A stretch of 64,000 bases of DNA from assembly GCA_016709145.1 (NCBI GenBank), contig JADJEK010000001.1, forward strand, positions 806,001 through 870,000, given 5' to 3'. Of the stretch, positions 17,394 through 26,236 are shown piece by piece; the stretch's first letter is position 1, and each line of letters opens with the position of its first letter. Position numbers and translations under genes: made by a program. The notes beneath the pieces were generated by a model. It was not told where the DNA came from. It ran no database searches and saw only the letters and a list, made by a program, of their open reading frames with translations. Source of the stretch: Planctomycetota bacterium (GTDB taxonomy: Bacteria; Planctomycetota; B15-G4; JADJEK01).

Positions 17394-19952
17394 ATGACGC
17401 ATCTCCTCGCATCGTTTCTCTTGCTGGCGTACGCACTTGCGAACGGACCAGCGTGGCCGGAGCCGGCCCCGGCGGGACGGTCGCCGCAGGATCCGACCGC
17501 TCCCGCGCCCCTGCCCGAGCCGGGGACGGCGGACGCGGCCAAGCCGAGCGTGCCCACCCTCGAGGGGCTCGATCCACTGCCGTATTGGGTCGAGGAGACG
17601 CGCGAACCGCTTGCCGACTACGAGGGCTTCACCTCGATCGTGCGCATCACGAACACGAGCTCCGCGCCGATCACACTGGATCGCGTCGAGTTGTTCGGCG
17701 GTGCCGGCGTCCACATCGGCCGATTCGCGCCGGCCATGAACGTCGTCCACCTGCCGAGCCGTGATGCCTCGGACCCGAATCCGGACACGTGGTCCGTGGC
17801 GCCGTTGCCGACCGACGCGCGCGGTCACACGATCCTGGCCGCGGCCACGACGGATCGCCGAGTCGCGGTGATCGCGACGGTGCTGACGCGCGATCCGGCG
17901 ACCACGTGGTTGCGCATGCATCCGACGGACGAGGGCGACGTCGCGCTGTACGCATCGGTGCCGGGCCCCACGACACCGCTCGAGCCAGGAGCCACCTGGA
18001 CCGCGCCGACGCTGTTGTGCCTGCACCAAGGAGACGCGCTGTTCGTCCTCGATCACGCGCTCGAGCAGCTCGCGAGCTCGGCGGGCGTGTCGCTACCGGA
18101 CCGGCTCGAGACCGATCCCATCGCGCTCTCGGTCACCGATCCACGCGCTGCCGTGGCCGCCGTCGCGCCATTCCTCCGCGTGAACGGCAGCGGGGACGCC
18201 GCGAGCGCGACCGCGTGGCTGCGCAACCCCACAGCGCTGCCGCTCGACCTGTTCGACGCGGCCGCGCGTGCGCGTCGCTTCGACCTCGGACACGTCGTGC
18301 GCGCGGACGGCGTCGGCGCGGAGCGCGTGTTCGTCACGAACCCGACCGCCGACCCCGCGCTCGTACGCGTGCGTTTCGTCGAACTCGGCCTCGATCCGAG
18401 TCGACGCTGCCGCGTGTTCGACGCCGCTACCGGAACCGACCTCGGCGTGTTCGAGGACTCGGCGCTGCTGCCGCTGGCGTCTCGCTCGCACGCGACGATC
18501 GACCTCGTGCCTCTCGCCGACTCGGCCGCGGGCGTGTTCGAGTACTTGCTCGTCGAGCCCGACCTCAGCGGCGCGTCGAGCGTCGTGCGACTGTCGCCCG
18601 GAGCGCCGGATGCGCCAGAACGGCTCGAACGAGCGTTTCAGCGCGGTGGCGTCGTGATCGCGCACCACGCCAGCGCCGACGTGATGGAACCCCCCGCCGC
18701 ACTGATCGAGTTCGGGCTCGACCTGCGCGTGATGCCGTGGAGCAAGGCCGCGTTGCGGCCGGCCTCGAGCGCGACCGAGCGCCGCTTCGCCGAACGGGCG
18801 AGCAACGTCGAATGGGCCCTGCGCTTCGAACCGCGATCGACGCCCGCGACCTTGTTGTGTTCGGAGGCCGGGTTCGGCGCGTGTCCGCTCGGACCGAAGA
18901 TCGCCGATGGAATGCCCGCGGCGACCGGTTTCCTGGCACCCGTCGGCGGTGGGCTCATCATCGCGTTGATCGATCAGGACCGCAGCGCCGTCGACACGTT
19001 GGCGCAACGCCTGTGCGCCGCGGACGAGCGGCGCGCTCTCGCGATCGCGCTCGCGCCGGCGCAGCGAGCCGTGTTCGCCGCGACTCCGAAGCGCGGCTTG
19101 TTCGAGCGACTCGAACTCCCGCGGGTGCAGCGCGAGGACTTCGTGCCCGCCGATCCAGCGTTCACGGTGTCGTACTCGGCGTACGCGATCGGACCCCGGC
19201 GCGCGACCTCGTTGCGCGACGACCGCGGCGAGTCCCTGACGGAACTCGTGCGCGGACTCACGCGGCCGTTGACGTTCGTGCTCGACGTCCCCGTCCGCGA
19301 ACCCGACGAAGACGTCGTGCTCGTGGTGCGACGCTCCCCGCTCGCGCCGCGCGCGGCATACACGCTCTACGTCGATTCGACGCCATTGCGCGAGGTGCGG
19401 GCGAGTGCGGAACCGATCGACCGGTGGTGCGAGGACACGATCGTGCTGCCCGGCGCGACGATCGGCGAGCGCTCCCGCGTCGCGCTGACGCTCGCTCCCC
19501 GCGGCGCGCTGGTCGAGATCGCGCGCATCGGGATCTTCCGGGTCGACACCGACGACGGACTCGAGCTGTCGACGTTCGTGCCGAGCACCGGTGCGCCGCG
19601 CCGCGCCGTCGCTGCCGTCGACGGGCCGCTCCACGCTCGCTCGCGCTCGTTCTTGACGGGCATCGCGATCCAGGCCGGAGCGGAGGTCTCGTACGACCTC
19701 TCGGCCGGAATGCGCGCATTCCGCGCGACCGCGACGGCCGAGTATCCGTCCGCGTCCGTCGTCCTCCGCGTGTTCGTGGACGGCACCGAACGCTGGACCT
19801 CCGAGCCCGCCCTCGGGCCGGAGCGACTCGAGTCGATCGCACTCAACTTGCGTGGGGCCAAGACCCTGACGCTGCGCGCCGAAGTCGACCCCGCCGCCTT
19901 GGCGGGTGCATCCGGAACGGTCGTGCTCGGCGATGCGCGTCTGTTTCCGTGA
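17394..19952 (+). CDS. Large secreted protein with C-terminal NPCBM-like domain
   Basis: An 852-residue exported protein. The ATG at 17394 gives a clear signal peptide (MTHLLASFLLLAYALANG), followed by a Pro/Ala-rich linker to about residue 55. The middle is beta-rich and shows no motif I recognise. The last 120 residues, from about FLTGIAIQAGAE onward, resemble the NPCBM carbohydrate-binding module (a strand pattern with FRATA, VVLRVFVDG and a final LRAEVD/GDARLFP). Such modules occur on glycosidases and surface proteins. No catalytic site was identified, so an adhesion or glycan-binding role is only a guess. It is divergent from nadE. Confidence 0.7.
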   Translation: MTHLLASFLLLAYALANGPAWPEPAPAGRSPQDPTAPAPLPEPGTADAAKPSVPTLEGLDPLPYWVEETREPLADYEGFTSIVRITNTSSAPITLDRVELFGGAGVHIGRFAPAMNVVHLPSRDASDPNPDTWSVAPLPTDARGHTILAAATTDRRVAVIATVLTRDPATTWLRMHPTDEGDVALYASVPGPTTPLEPGATWTAPTLLCLHQGDALFVLDHALEQLASSAGVSLPDRLETDPIALSVTDPRAAVAAVAPFLRVNGSGDAASATAWLRNPTALPLDLFDAAARARRFDLGHVVRADGVGAERVFVTNPTADPALVRVRFVELGLDPSRRCRVFDAATGTDLGVFEDSALLPLASRSHATIDLVPLADSAAGVFEYLLVEPDLSGASSVVRLSPGAPDAPERLERAFQRGGVVIAHHASADVMEPPAALIEFGLDLRVMPWSKAALRPASSATERRFAERASNVEWALRFEPRSTPATLLCSEAGFGACPLGPKIADGMPAATGFLAPVGGGLIIALIDQDRSAVDTLAQRLCAADERRALAIALAPAQRAVFAATPKRGLFERLELPRVQREDFVPADPAFTVSYSAYAIGPRRATSLRDDRGESLTELVRGLTRPLTFVLDVPVREPDEDVVLVVRRSPLAPRAAYTLYVDSTPLREVRASAEPIDRWCEDTIVLPGATIGERSRVALTLAPRGALVEIARIGIFRVDTDDGLELSTFVPSTGAPRRAVAAVDGPLHARSRSFLTGIAIQAGAEVSYDLSAGMRAFRATATAEYPSASVVLRVFVDGTERWTSEPALGPERLESIALNLRGAKTLTLRAEVDPAALAGASGTVVLGDARLFP

Positions 19953-19983
19953 CGTGAAGGACGTAGGAACGGGCCGCGCGCGT

Positions 19984-20001
19984 CTTGATCGAGTCTTGAT
20001 G
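19984..20001 (+). promoter_or_regulatory. Candidate PhoB box upstream of phoB
   Basis: CTTGATC-GAGT-CTTGATG is a direct repeat of two 7-mers separated by 4 nt, giving the 11-bp period of known PhoB boxes. The same architecture with nearly the same sequence occurs ahead of pstB at 24104-24121. It suggests PhoB autoregulation. Confidence 0.6.
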
Positions 20002-20032
20002 TACGGTTCTCGGAATCCGCACGCGCACGCCA

Positions 20033-20038
20033 TACCCT
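20033..20038 (+). promoter_or_regulatory. Candidate -10 element of phoB
   Basis: TACCCT ends 7 nt before the phoB ATG, again in the position expected for a leaderless message. It is 31 nt downstream of the Pho box. Confidence 0.4.
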
Positions 20039-20045
20039 CTCGTCC

Positions 20046-20756
20046 ATGAAGAAAGCGCGCATCCTCGTCGTGGACGACGAACCCGACGTCGTCGAAGTCC
20101 TGAAGCAACACCTGCAGCGCGAGCACTACGACGTCGCCACCGCCGGCGACGGCGAGGCCGCGCTCGCGGAGATCCGCAAGAAGTCGCCCGATCTGGTGAT
20201 CCTCGACCTCATGCTGCCGGGGGTCGACGGACTCGAAGTCTGCCGGCGACTGAAGAGCGACCCGCGCACGTCGACCATCCCCGTGATCATGGTCACGGCG
20301 AAGGCCGAGGAATCGGACGCCGTCATCGGCCTCGCGCAAGGCGCCGACGACTACGTCCGCAAGCCATTCCTGCGCAAGGAACTGGTCGCGCGCGTCGCCG
20401 CTCGGCTGCGTGCCGCGGCGCAACGCGTGTCGACCGAGGACCGCAAGCTGCTTCACTTCGGCGACCTGTCGATCGACTCGGTGAAGCACGAGGTCACGCT
20501 CGACGGCGAAGTCCTGAAGCTGACGATGACCGAGTTCAAGCTGTTGCGCTTCCTGGTCGACAACCGCGGCCGCGCGTTCTCCCGCAACGAACTGCTCGAT
20601 GCGTGCGTCGGGACCGACACGATCGTCATCGATCGCAACGTCGACGTCCACGTCGCGACCCTGCGCAAGAAGCTCGGCGACTACGGCCGGCACATCCTCA
20701 CCATCCGTGGACTCGGGTACAAGTTCCGCGAGCATCCCGACGCGCCCGACGCCTGA
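20046..20756 (+). CDS. phoB: Phosphate regulon response regulator PhoB
   Basis: A 236-residue OmpR/PhoB-family regulator. The receiver domain has Asp10-Asp11, the phospho-acceptor Asp54 in VILDLMLPG, and the conserved Lys in YVRKPF. The C-terminal winged helix shows LTMTEFKLLRFLVDN and the terminal RGLGYKF. The assignment to PhoB rather than another OmpR-type regulator rests on the neighbouring phoR and complete pst-phoU genes. It activates phosphate-starvation genes by binding direct-repeat boxes, and two such candidates lie in this cluster. phoR follows 57 nt downstream. Confidence 0.92.
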   Translation: MKKARILVVDDEPDVVEVLKQHLQREHYDVATAGDGEAALAEIRKKSPDLVILDLMLPGVDGLEVCRRLKSDPRTSTIPVIMVTAKAEESDAVIGLAQGADDYVRKPFLRKELVARVAARLRAAAQRVSTEDRKLLHFGDLSIDSVKHEVTLDGEVLKLTMTEFKLLRFLVDNRGRAFSRNELLDACVGTDTIVIDRNVDVHVATLRKKLGDYGRHILTIRGLGYKFREHPDAPDA

Positions 20757-20813
20757 ACGACGTCGGCGACTTCGCCGCCATCCTCCTTCCGTTCGAGACT
20801 CGCGAACCGACCC

Positions 20814-22571
20814 GTGCAGCCCCAACGCTTCTTCAGTCGCATCCTCCTCGCATTCACGTTGCTGCTCGCCGCGGTCGTGGTCGGCGTCGACTGGATCGGC
20901 GAACGCCGTATCGAGGCGTTCCACCGCGAAGAAGTGCTGCGCCGACTCGATACGGCCAGTGAGCTGCTGATCGACCACGCCACGGCGCTGTTGCGGGGTG
21001 GCACCGAGGCAGCGAACGACGGTGCGCGCATCATCGAGCACGTGCACAAGAGCGGCCTGCGCGCGACGGTCGTCGACGCCGCGGGTGAAGTGCGCTTCGA
21101 GAGCGATGCCGTGCTGCCGGTGCAAAACCACGGCGGTAGGCCGGAGATCCTCGCCGCCGCGAAGGACGGTCGCGGGATGCACGAGCGCACGAGTGCGACC
21201 ACGGGCGTGCCGACGCTGTATCTGGCGCGACGCGTCGGCGACGCGGCCGCGCCGATCGGATTCGTGCGCGTCGCCGCCGACCTGCTCGATCTCGAGGACG
21301 AAGTCACCGGGATGCGCAAGACGTCGGTCGTCGTCGGCTTCGGCGTGATGCTGCTCGCGCTCGGCGTGACGATGCTGTTGTCGCGTTGGTTCGCGCGCCC
21401 GGTCGAAGCGTTGGCGGTATCGGCGACACGCCTCGCGGACGGCGCGCTCGACGAGCGCGTGCACGTCGAAGGCCCGGTCGAAGTCGGTCGTCTCGCGGTC
21501 GCGATGAATCGCATGGCCGACGAACTCCGCGGACGCATTCGAACGCTGCAGACCGCGCGTGGTGAGGTCGAAGCGATCCTGCGCGCGCTGACCGAGGGCG
21601 TCATCGCCGTGGCTCCGGACGAGACGCTGCTGCATATGAACGATGCCGCGGCGCGCATGCTCGGTCTGGCGAAGCCGCTCGGAGCAGGCTCGACGCTGTG
21701 GCGCGCCGTGCGCTTCCCGCAGCTCGAGAACGCGCTGCGCGCGGTCCTCCGCGGCGCGCCGAAGCAAGCCGCGGACGCCGACTCACCCGCCGACGACGGT
21801 CGCACGCTGCATGTCTCGGTCGCGCGCGTCAGCGGCGAGATCGGCGCGGTCGCCGTGCTCGCCGACGTCACCGACGTACGTCGGCTCGAACAGATGCGCA
21901 TCGACTTCGTCGCCAACGTGTCGCACGAGATCCGCACGCCGCTGGCGTCGATCCTCGGTTCGATCGAAACGCTCGCCGATCACGACCTCGACGAAGCGAC
22001 GCGCGCGAAGTTCGTCGCGGTCGCGCAACGCAACTCGGAAAGGCTGATGGCGATCGTCGCGGACTTGCTGGAGCTGTCGCGCATCGAGACCGAAGGTGAT
22101 CGCATGCAGACCGCGCCGGTCTCTCTGGTCGGCGTCGTGCGGTCGGTCGCTTCGGCACTCGGCAGCGCGGCGGAGCGCAAGCGGCTCAAACTCGACGTCG
22201 CGGCCGCGGACCCCGAGCGCTGCACCGTGCCGGGCAACCGGCAGCGGCTCGAGCAGGTCTTCACGAACCTGATCGAGAACGCCGTCAAGTACACGCCCGA
22301 CGGCGGCGAGGTCCGGATCCGCTTCGCCGTCGACGCGGACACCGTATCGGTCGCGGTCGAGGACACCGGCGTCGGCATCCCTCAGGAAGCGTTGCCGCGC
22401 GTGTTCGAGCGGTTCTACCGCGTCGACCCGTCGCGTTCGCGCGACATGGGCGGCACGGGCCTCGGCCTCGCGATCGTGAAACACGCCGTCCGCGCCCACG
22501 GCGGCACGGTGTCGGTGAAGAGCGAAGAAGGCGTGGGCTCCGTGTTCACGGTGACGTTGCCGCGGGGCTGA
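20814..22571 (+). CDS. phoR: Phosphate regulon sensor histidine kinase PhoR
   Basis: A 585-residue membrane histidine kinase. TM1 is at about residues 9-27. A periplasmic or extracytoplasmic loop of about 140 residues follows, then TM2 at about 170-192. Next come a HAMP domain (ARPVEALAVSATRLADG), a PAS-like region (about 250-350), HisKA with the phospho-acceptor His in NVSHEIRTPLASIL (about 371), and an HATPase domain with NLIENAVKYTP and GGTGLGLAIVK. The start is a GTG at 20814, directly before the first membrane helix. It is paired with PhoB and probably signals with PstSCAB-PhoU; the large outside loop is longer than in E. coli PhoR. Confidence 0.92.
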   Translation: MQPQRFFSRILLAFTLLLAAVVVGVDWIGERRIEAFHREEVLRRLDTASELLIDHATALLRGGTEAANDGARIIEHVHKSGLRATVVDAAGEVRFESDAVLPVQNHGGRPEILAAAKDGRGMHERTSATTGVPTLYLARRVGDAAAPIGFVRVAADLLDLEDEVTGMRKTSVVVGFGVMLLALGVTMLLSRWFARPVEALAVSATRLADGALDERVHVEGPVEVGRLAVAMNRMADELRGRIRTLQTARGEVEAILRALTEGVIAVAPDETLLHMNDAAARMLGLAKPLGAGSTLWRAVRFPQLENALRAVLRGAPKQAADADSPADDGRTLHVSVARVSGEIGAVAVLADVTDVRRLEQMRIDFVANVSHEIRTPLASILGSIETLADHDLDEATRAKFVAVAQRNSERLMAIVADLLELSRIETEGDRMQTAPVSLVGVVRSVASALGSAAERKRLKLDVAAADPERCTVPGNRQRLEQVFTNLIENAVKYTPDGGEVRIRFAVDADTVSVAVEDTGVGIPQEALPRVFERFYRVDPSRSRDMGGTGLGLAIVKHAVRAHGGTVSVKSEEGVGSVFTVTLPRG

Positions 22572-22672
22572 ACGGTTCGCCCAGCGTTACGCCGGCGGGT
22601 TGCGCGGGTATCGTCCCTCGCACCCACGACGCCACGATCCTGCGCGCGCGTCGTGAGCCCGGAGTTGGCCTC

Positions 22673-24016
22673 ATGCGAAACCCGCTGTACGCCGTCCTGC
22701 TGACGGCTTCGATCGTTTCGTCGGCGAGCCATGCCGCGACGATCACCGTCTCGGCCAATGCGTCGATCCAGTCGCTCCAGACAGCGATCCAGATCGCGAA
22801 TGCGGGCGACACGATCGTGCTGAAGGGCGGCGTGTTCCACGAGACAGCTCTGATCCCGAGCTCTCTCTCCGACTTGACGATTCGAGGGACGAACGGCGCC
22901 GTGCTCGACGCCAGGGTCGTCACCGGCCAGTCCCTCGGAGCCTGTCTCCTGATCGAGGCCGATCGCGTCACGATCCGCGACTTGACGTTCCGCAACGCAG
23001 CCACGCTCGCGGCCGACGAAGGCGATGCCATTCGCACGACGGGACTCGAGACGGTCGTCGATCGGTGCACGTTCATCGGCAACGAAGCCGGTGGCGTGCG
23101 CTTCTCGGGCAACGCGGGAGTGGTGCGTCGCAGCACGTTCGTGGGCAACGAGAGCGGCGTCATCGTCGACTTCGCACTCGGAATCCGAATCGAGAAGTGC
23201 AAGTTCGACTCCTCCACGACGGCGGGCGTGAAGCTCTCGGGCGCACACGACTGCGTCATCGAGAAGTGCACGTTCGGGGGCTCCGCGATCGGTGGAGGCG
23301 TCGACGGCGACAACGGGTTCACCAACGACGATCTCGTCGTGCGCGGCTGCACGTTCCGCAAGGTCGTCGGTCCGGCGATCCTGAACTCGGGCGATGGCGC
23401 GACGATCGAGAAGTGCAAGTTCACGGACAGCGCAGGACACGGCATCGCGATCTTCGACGCCGCCGACATCTCGATCACGAGCTGCTCGTTCTCGAACTTG
23501 CTGTACCAGTCCTCGGCGATCGTCCTCACGACGGTGACGAATGCGACGGTCGAGAAATGCACCGTCGCGGACGTATCGAGCCTGGGGATGTTCGTCACCG
23601 ACGCCACCGCGGTCGCGGTCCGGTCGTGTTCGTTCAAGCGCGGTGGTCGCGATCTCGAACCGTGCGTCCTCGCGACCGGATCGACCGACATCTCGCTGGA
23701 AAAAGTCACGATCACGGAGTGGGGCGAGGGCGTCTGGAGTCTCAGCGGCGCCGTTCTCACCCTCACGTCATGCGTCGTCACGAACTGCGTGCGCGACGGC
23801 TTCGACATCGAGAACACGTCGGGCGCGGTGACTCTGACGAAATGCAAAGCCACGGGATGCTCGGCCGAGGGCATCGACAACAGTGGGCCGACGACGCAAG
23901 CCACGGACTGCACCTTCACCGGCAACCGCATCGACGTCGCGAACGACGGCACGCTGACGCTGACGGGTGGTTCATTCGGGACCGGCGGAACGAGCACGGC
24001 GCCCGCGATCGACTGA
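22673..24016 (+). CDS. Secreted right-handed parallel beta-helix protein in the pho cluster
   Basis: A 447-residue exported protein. The signal peptide covers residues 1-22. The rest is a repetitive beta-helix of roughly 23-residue rungs carrying recurrent Glu-Lys-Cys-(Lys/Thr)-(Phe/Val) segments, with cysteines stacked at the same rung position. Such Cys ladders are a known feature of beta-helix proteins. It resembles pectate-lyase-like folds (NosD/Beta_helix type) but shows no clear catalytic residues. It sits between phoR and the pst genes, 101 nt after phoR and 171 nt before pstB, so it may be expressed with phoR. A role in phosphate scavenging is possible but unsupported by sequence. Confidence 0.75.
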   Translation: MRNPLYAVLLTASIVSSASHAATITVSANASIQSLQTAIQIANAGDTIVLKGGVFHETALIPSSLSDLTIRGTNGAVLDARVVTGQSLGACLLIEADRVTIRDLTFRNAATLAADEGDAIRTTGLETVVDRCTFIGNEAGGVRFSGNAGVVRRSTFVGNESGVIVDFALGIRIEKCKFDSSTTAGVKLSGAHDCVIEKCTFGGSAIGGGVDGDNGFTNDDLVVRGCTFRKVVGPAILNSGDGATIEKCKFTDSAGHGIAIFDAADISITSCSFSNLLYQSSAIVLTTVTNATVEKCTVADVSSLGMFVTDATAVAVRSCSFKRGGRDLEPCVLATGSTDISLEKVTITEWGEGVWSLSGAVLTLTSCVVTNCVRDGFDIENTSGAVTLTKCKATGCSAEGIDNSGPTTQATDCTFTGNRIDVANDGTLTLTGGSFGTGGTSTAPAID

Positions 24017-24103
24017 CGCGCTCGGCGCAGTTCCAGATTCACAAAGCCATTTTCGAGCACTCTTTACGACGCCACGACGCGATTCACGAACGCCCCACCA
24101 TGC

Positions 24104-24121
24104 CTTGACCGAATCTTGATG
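24104..24121 (+). promoter_or_regulatory. Candidate PhoB box upstream of pstB
   Basis: CTTGACC-GAAT-CTTGATG matches the box before phoB at 16 of 18 positions, with the same 7-4-7 direct-repeat layout. A CATGCT hexamer 9 nt downstream (24131-24136) could be the -10 element, which fits the geometry of class II PhoB promoters. Confidence 0.65.
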
Positions 24122-24187
24122 TTGCAGGGCCATGCTTCCGGCTCATGAGGCGCGACCACCCCCCTCCACCGGGTCGCGAGGAAGCCG

Positions 24188-25084
24188 ATGGTCAACCTGC
24201 GCATGGCGAACGAGAGCCAAAACCGCATCGACGCCGCACTGTCCGGCACGGATGCCCGCTTGCCCGACGTGCTGCCGACGAAGGGTCACGTCATCGGCGC
24301 CGCGCAAGACCCGCGCGACGTCACGAAGCACGCGCCCAAGATCCGCATCGACAAGGCCAGCCTCTGGTACGGCACGAAGCAGGCGCTGTTCGACGTCGAT
24401 CTGACGATCCACGAGCGTTCGGTCACCGCGCTGATCGGTCCGTCCGGCTGCGGCAAGTCCACGCTGCTGCGGTGCATCAACCGCATGAACGACTTGATCG
24501 ACAGCGTGCGCATCGAGGGCAAGCTCACGCTCGACGGTGAAGACCTCTACCACCGCGACGTCGAGGTCGAGATCCTGCGCCGCCGCGTCGGCATGGTCTT
24601 CCAGAAGAGCAATCCGTTCCCGAAGTCGATCTTCGAGAACGTCGCGTACGGCCTGCGCATCCAGGGCGTGAAGAACCGCGCGCTGCTCGACGAAATCGTC
24701 GAGACGAGTCTGCGCCGCGCCGCGCTGTGGGACGAAGCGAAGGACCGCCTGCACGAGTCCGCTCTCGGCCTCTCGGGTGGACAGCAGCAGCGCCTCTGCA
24801 TCGCGCGCGCACTCGCGACGAGCCCCGAAGTGCTGTTGATGGACGAGCCCGCGTCCGCGCTCGACCCGATCTCGACGGCCAAGATCGAAGACCTGATCCA
24901 CGACCTGCGCGAGCGCTACACGATCGTGATCGTCACGCACTCGATGCATCAGGCGGCGCGCGTCTCGGACCGCACCGCGTTCTTCCTGAACGGCATCCTG
25001 GTCGAGGAAGGCAAGACCGACCAGATCTTCACGAACCCTCAGCGCAAAGAGACCGAGGACTACGTCACCGGGCGCTTCGGCTGA
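24188..25084 (+). CDS. pstB: Phosphate ABC transporter ATP-binding protein PstB
   Basis: A 298-residue ABC ATPase powering high-affinity phosphate import. Walker A is GPSGCGKST, the Q-loop region is GMVFQKSNPFPKS (a PstB hallmark), the signature is LSGGQQQR, and Walker B is VLLMDEPASALDP with an H-loop in THSMHQA. About 50 N-terminal residues precede the first ATPase strand, longer than in E. coli PstB. A second ATG 15 nt downstream is an alternative start. It is the first gene of the transporter group, directly behind a Pho box; in most genomes pstB follows pstA. Confidence 0.95.
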   Translation: MVNLRMANESQNRIDAALSGTDARLPDVLPTKGHVIGAAQDPRDVTKHAPKIRIDKASLWYGTKQALFDVDLTIHERSVTALIGPSGCGKSTLLRCINRMNDLIDSVRIEGKLTLDGEDLYHRDVEVEILRRRVGMVFQKSNPFPKSIFENVAYGLRIQGVKNRALLDEIVETSLRRAALWDEAKDRLHESALGLSGGQQQRLCIARALATSPEVLLMDEPASALDPISTAKIEDLIHDLRERYTIVIVTHSMHQAARVSDRTAFFLNGILVEEGKTDQIFTNPQRKETEDYVTGRFG

Positions 25085-25142
25085 TCCCATCCACGACCGA
25101 CCGCGGATGCGACGCATCCGCATCTCCAACGAGGAATCGACC

Positions 25143-26123
25143 ATGACGAAGAAGGCACTACTCCTGACCACGAGCATCGGCGCCGCGCTGTGCGCTCTGT
25201 TCGCGACGACGCGACTCGACGCGAACGACGGCACCGGCGATCTGCGTCCGTACGAGAAGTCCGGCGACGCCTTGAAGGGCACGCTGAACAGCATCGGCTC
25301 GGACACGATGAACAACCTGATGACGCTGTGGGCCGAGGGCTTCGCGCGCTACCACGCGGGCGTCAAGGTCCAGGTCGAGGGCAAGGGCTCGAGCACCGCG
25401 CCGCCCGCGCTCGAGCAAGGCACCGCGCAGCTCGGTCCGATGTCGCGTCCGATGAAGGCCGAAGAGGTCGACTCGTTCGAAGCCAAGTTCGGCTACAAGC
25501 CGCTCGAGATCGCGACCTGCCTCGACGCGCTCGCGGTGTTCGTCCACAAGGACTGCCCGCTCGAGCAGATCTCGCTCGAAGAAGTCGACGCGGTGTTCTC
25601 GAACACGAACAAGCGCGGCTTGCCGCCGATCGACACGTGGGGGCACCTCGGCCTCACCGGCGATTACAAGGACGCCCGCATCTCGATGTTCGGCCGCAAC
25701 TCGGCCTCCGGCACGTACGGCTACTTCAAGGAGCACGCGCTGAAGAAGGGTGACTTCCGCAACCTGGTGAAGGAGCAGCCGGGTTCGTCGGCCGTCGTCC
25801 AGGGCGTCGCCGAAGACCGCTTCGCGATCGGTTACTCGGGCATCGGGTACAAGACCGAGAACGTCAAGGCGCTGAAGCTGTGCGAGAAGAAGGGCGGCAA
25901 GACGTTCGAGGCCAACCTCGAGAACTGCGTCAGCGGCGACTACCCGCTCGCGCGCAACCTGCTCGTCTACGTCAATCGCGCGCCGGGCAGGCCGCTCGAT
26001 CCGGTCATCAAGGAGTTCCTCACCGTCGTGCTGTCGAAGGAAGGCCAGGAAATCGTCGCCAAGGACGGCTACCTGCCGCTGCCGGCGGAACTCGCGGCCG
26101 AGGAACTGAAGAAGCTGCAGTGA
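25143..26123 (+). CDS. pstS: Phosphate-binding protein PstS
   Basis: A 326-residue substrate-binding protein. The signal peptide covers about residues 1-28. The mature part starts with the PstS-type GSDTMNNLM phosphate loop, followed by GKGSSTAPPAL and GPMSRPMK; a further ligand loop is in GRNSASGTYGYF. It captures phosphate outside the membrane for PstCAB. The ATG at 25143 was chosen because it starts the signal peptide and has GAGG 10 nt upstream. It has a PstS-like family fold but is shorter than some planctomycete homologues. pstB is 58 nt upstream and pstC about 113 nt downstream. Confidence 0.93.
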   Translation: MTKKALLLTTSIGAALCALFATTRLDANDGTGDLRPYEKSGDALKGTLNSIGSDTMNNLMTLWAEGFARYHAGVKVQVEGKGSSTAPPALEQGTAQLGPMSRPMKAEEVDSFEAKFGYKPLEIATCLDALAVFVHKDCPLEQISLEEVDAVFSNTNKRGLPPIDTWGHLGLTGDYKDARISMFGRNSASGTYGYFKEHALKKGDFRNLVKEQPGSSAVVQGVAEDRFAIGYSGIGYKTENVKALKLCEKKGGKTFEANLENCVSGDYPLARNLLVYVNRAPGRPLDPVIKEFLTVVLSKEGQEIVAKDGYLPLPAELAAEELKKLQ

Positions 26124-26236
26124 CGTCGACGTCGCTCGCAGTTCGTTGAATCGACCCCGCGCCGGATCCCCGCGACGACGAATCGCGGCGGATCCGGCGC
26201 GACGCTTCCGCCGACTTGCCAACGAGGATCCGATCG

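Noticed and set aside
18093..21767. Very long open frame on the minus strand (over 1200 codons) across the NPCBM-like gene, phoB and part of phoR
   Set aside because: It is antisense to well-supported genes, has an Arg/Glu/Asp-rich composition typical of high-GC shadow frames and no motifs.
24017..24187. Small ORF between the beta-helix gene and pstB
   Set aside because: The open frame here is a shadow without motif or ribosome-binding site; the segment is explained by the Pho box and promoter.
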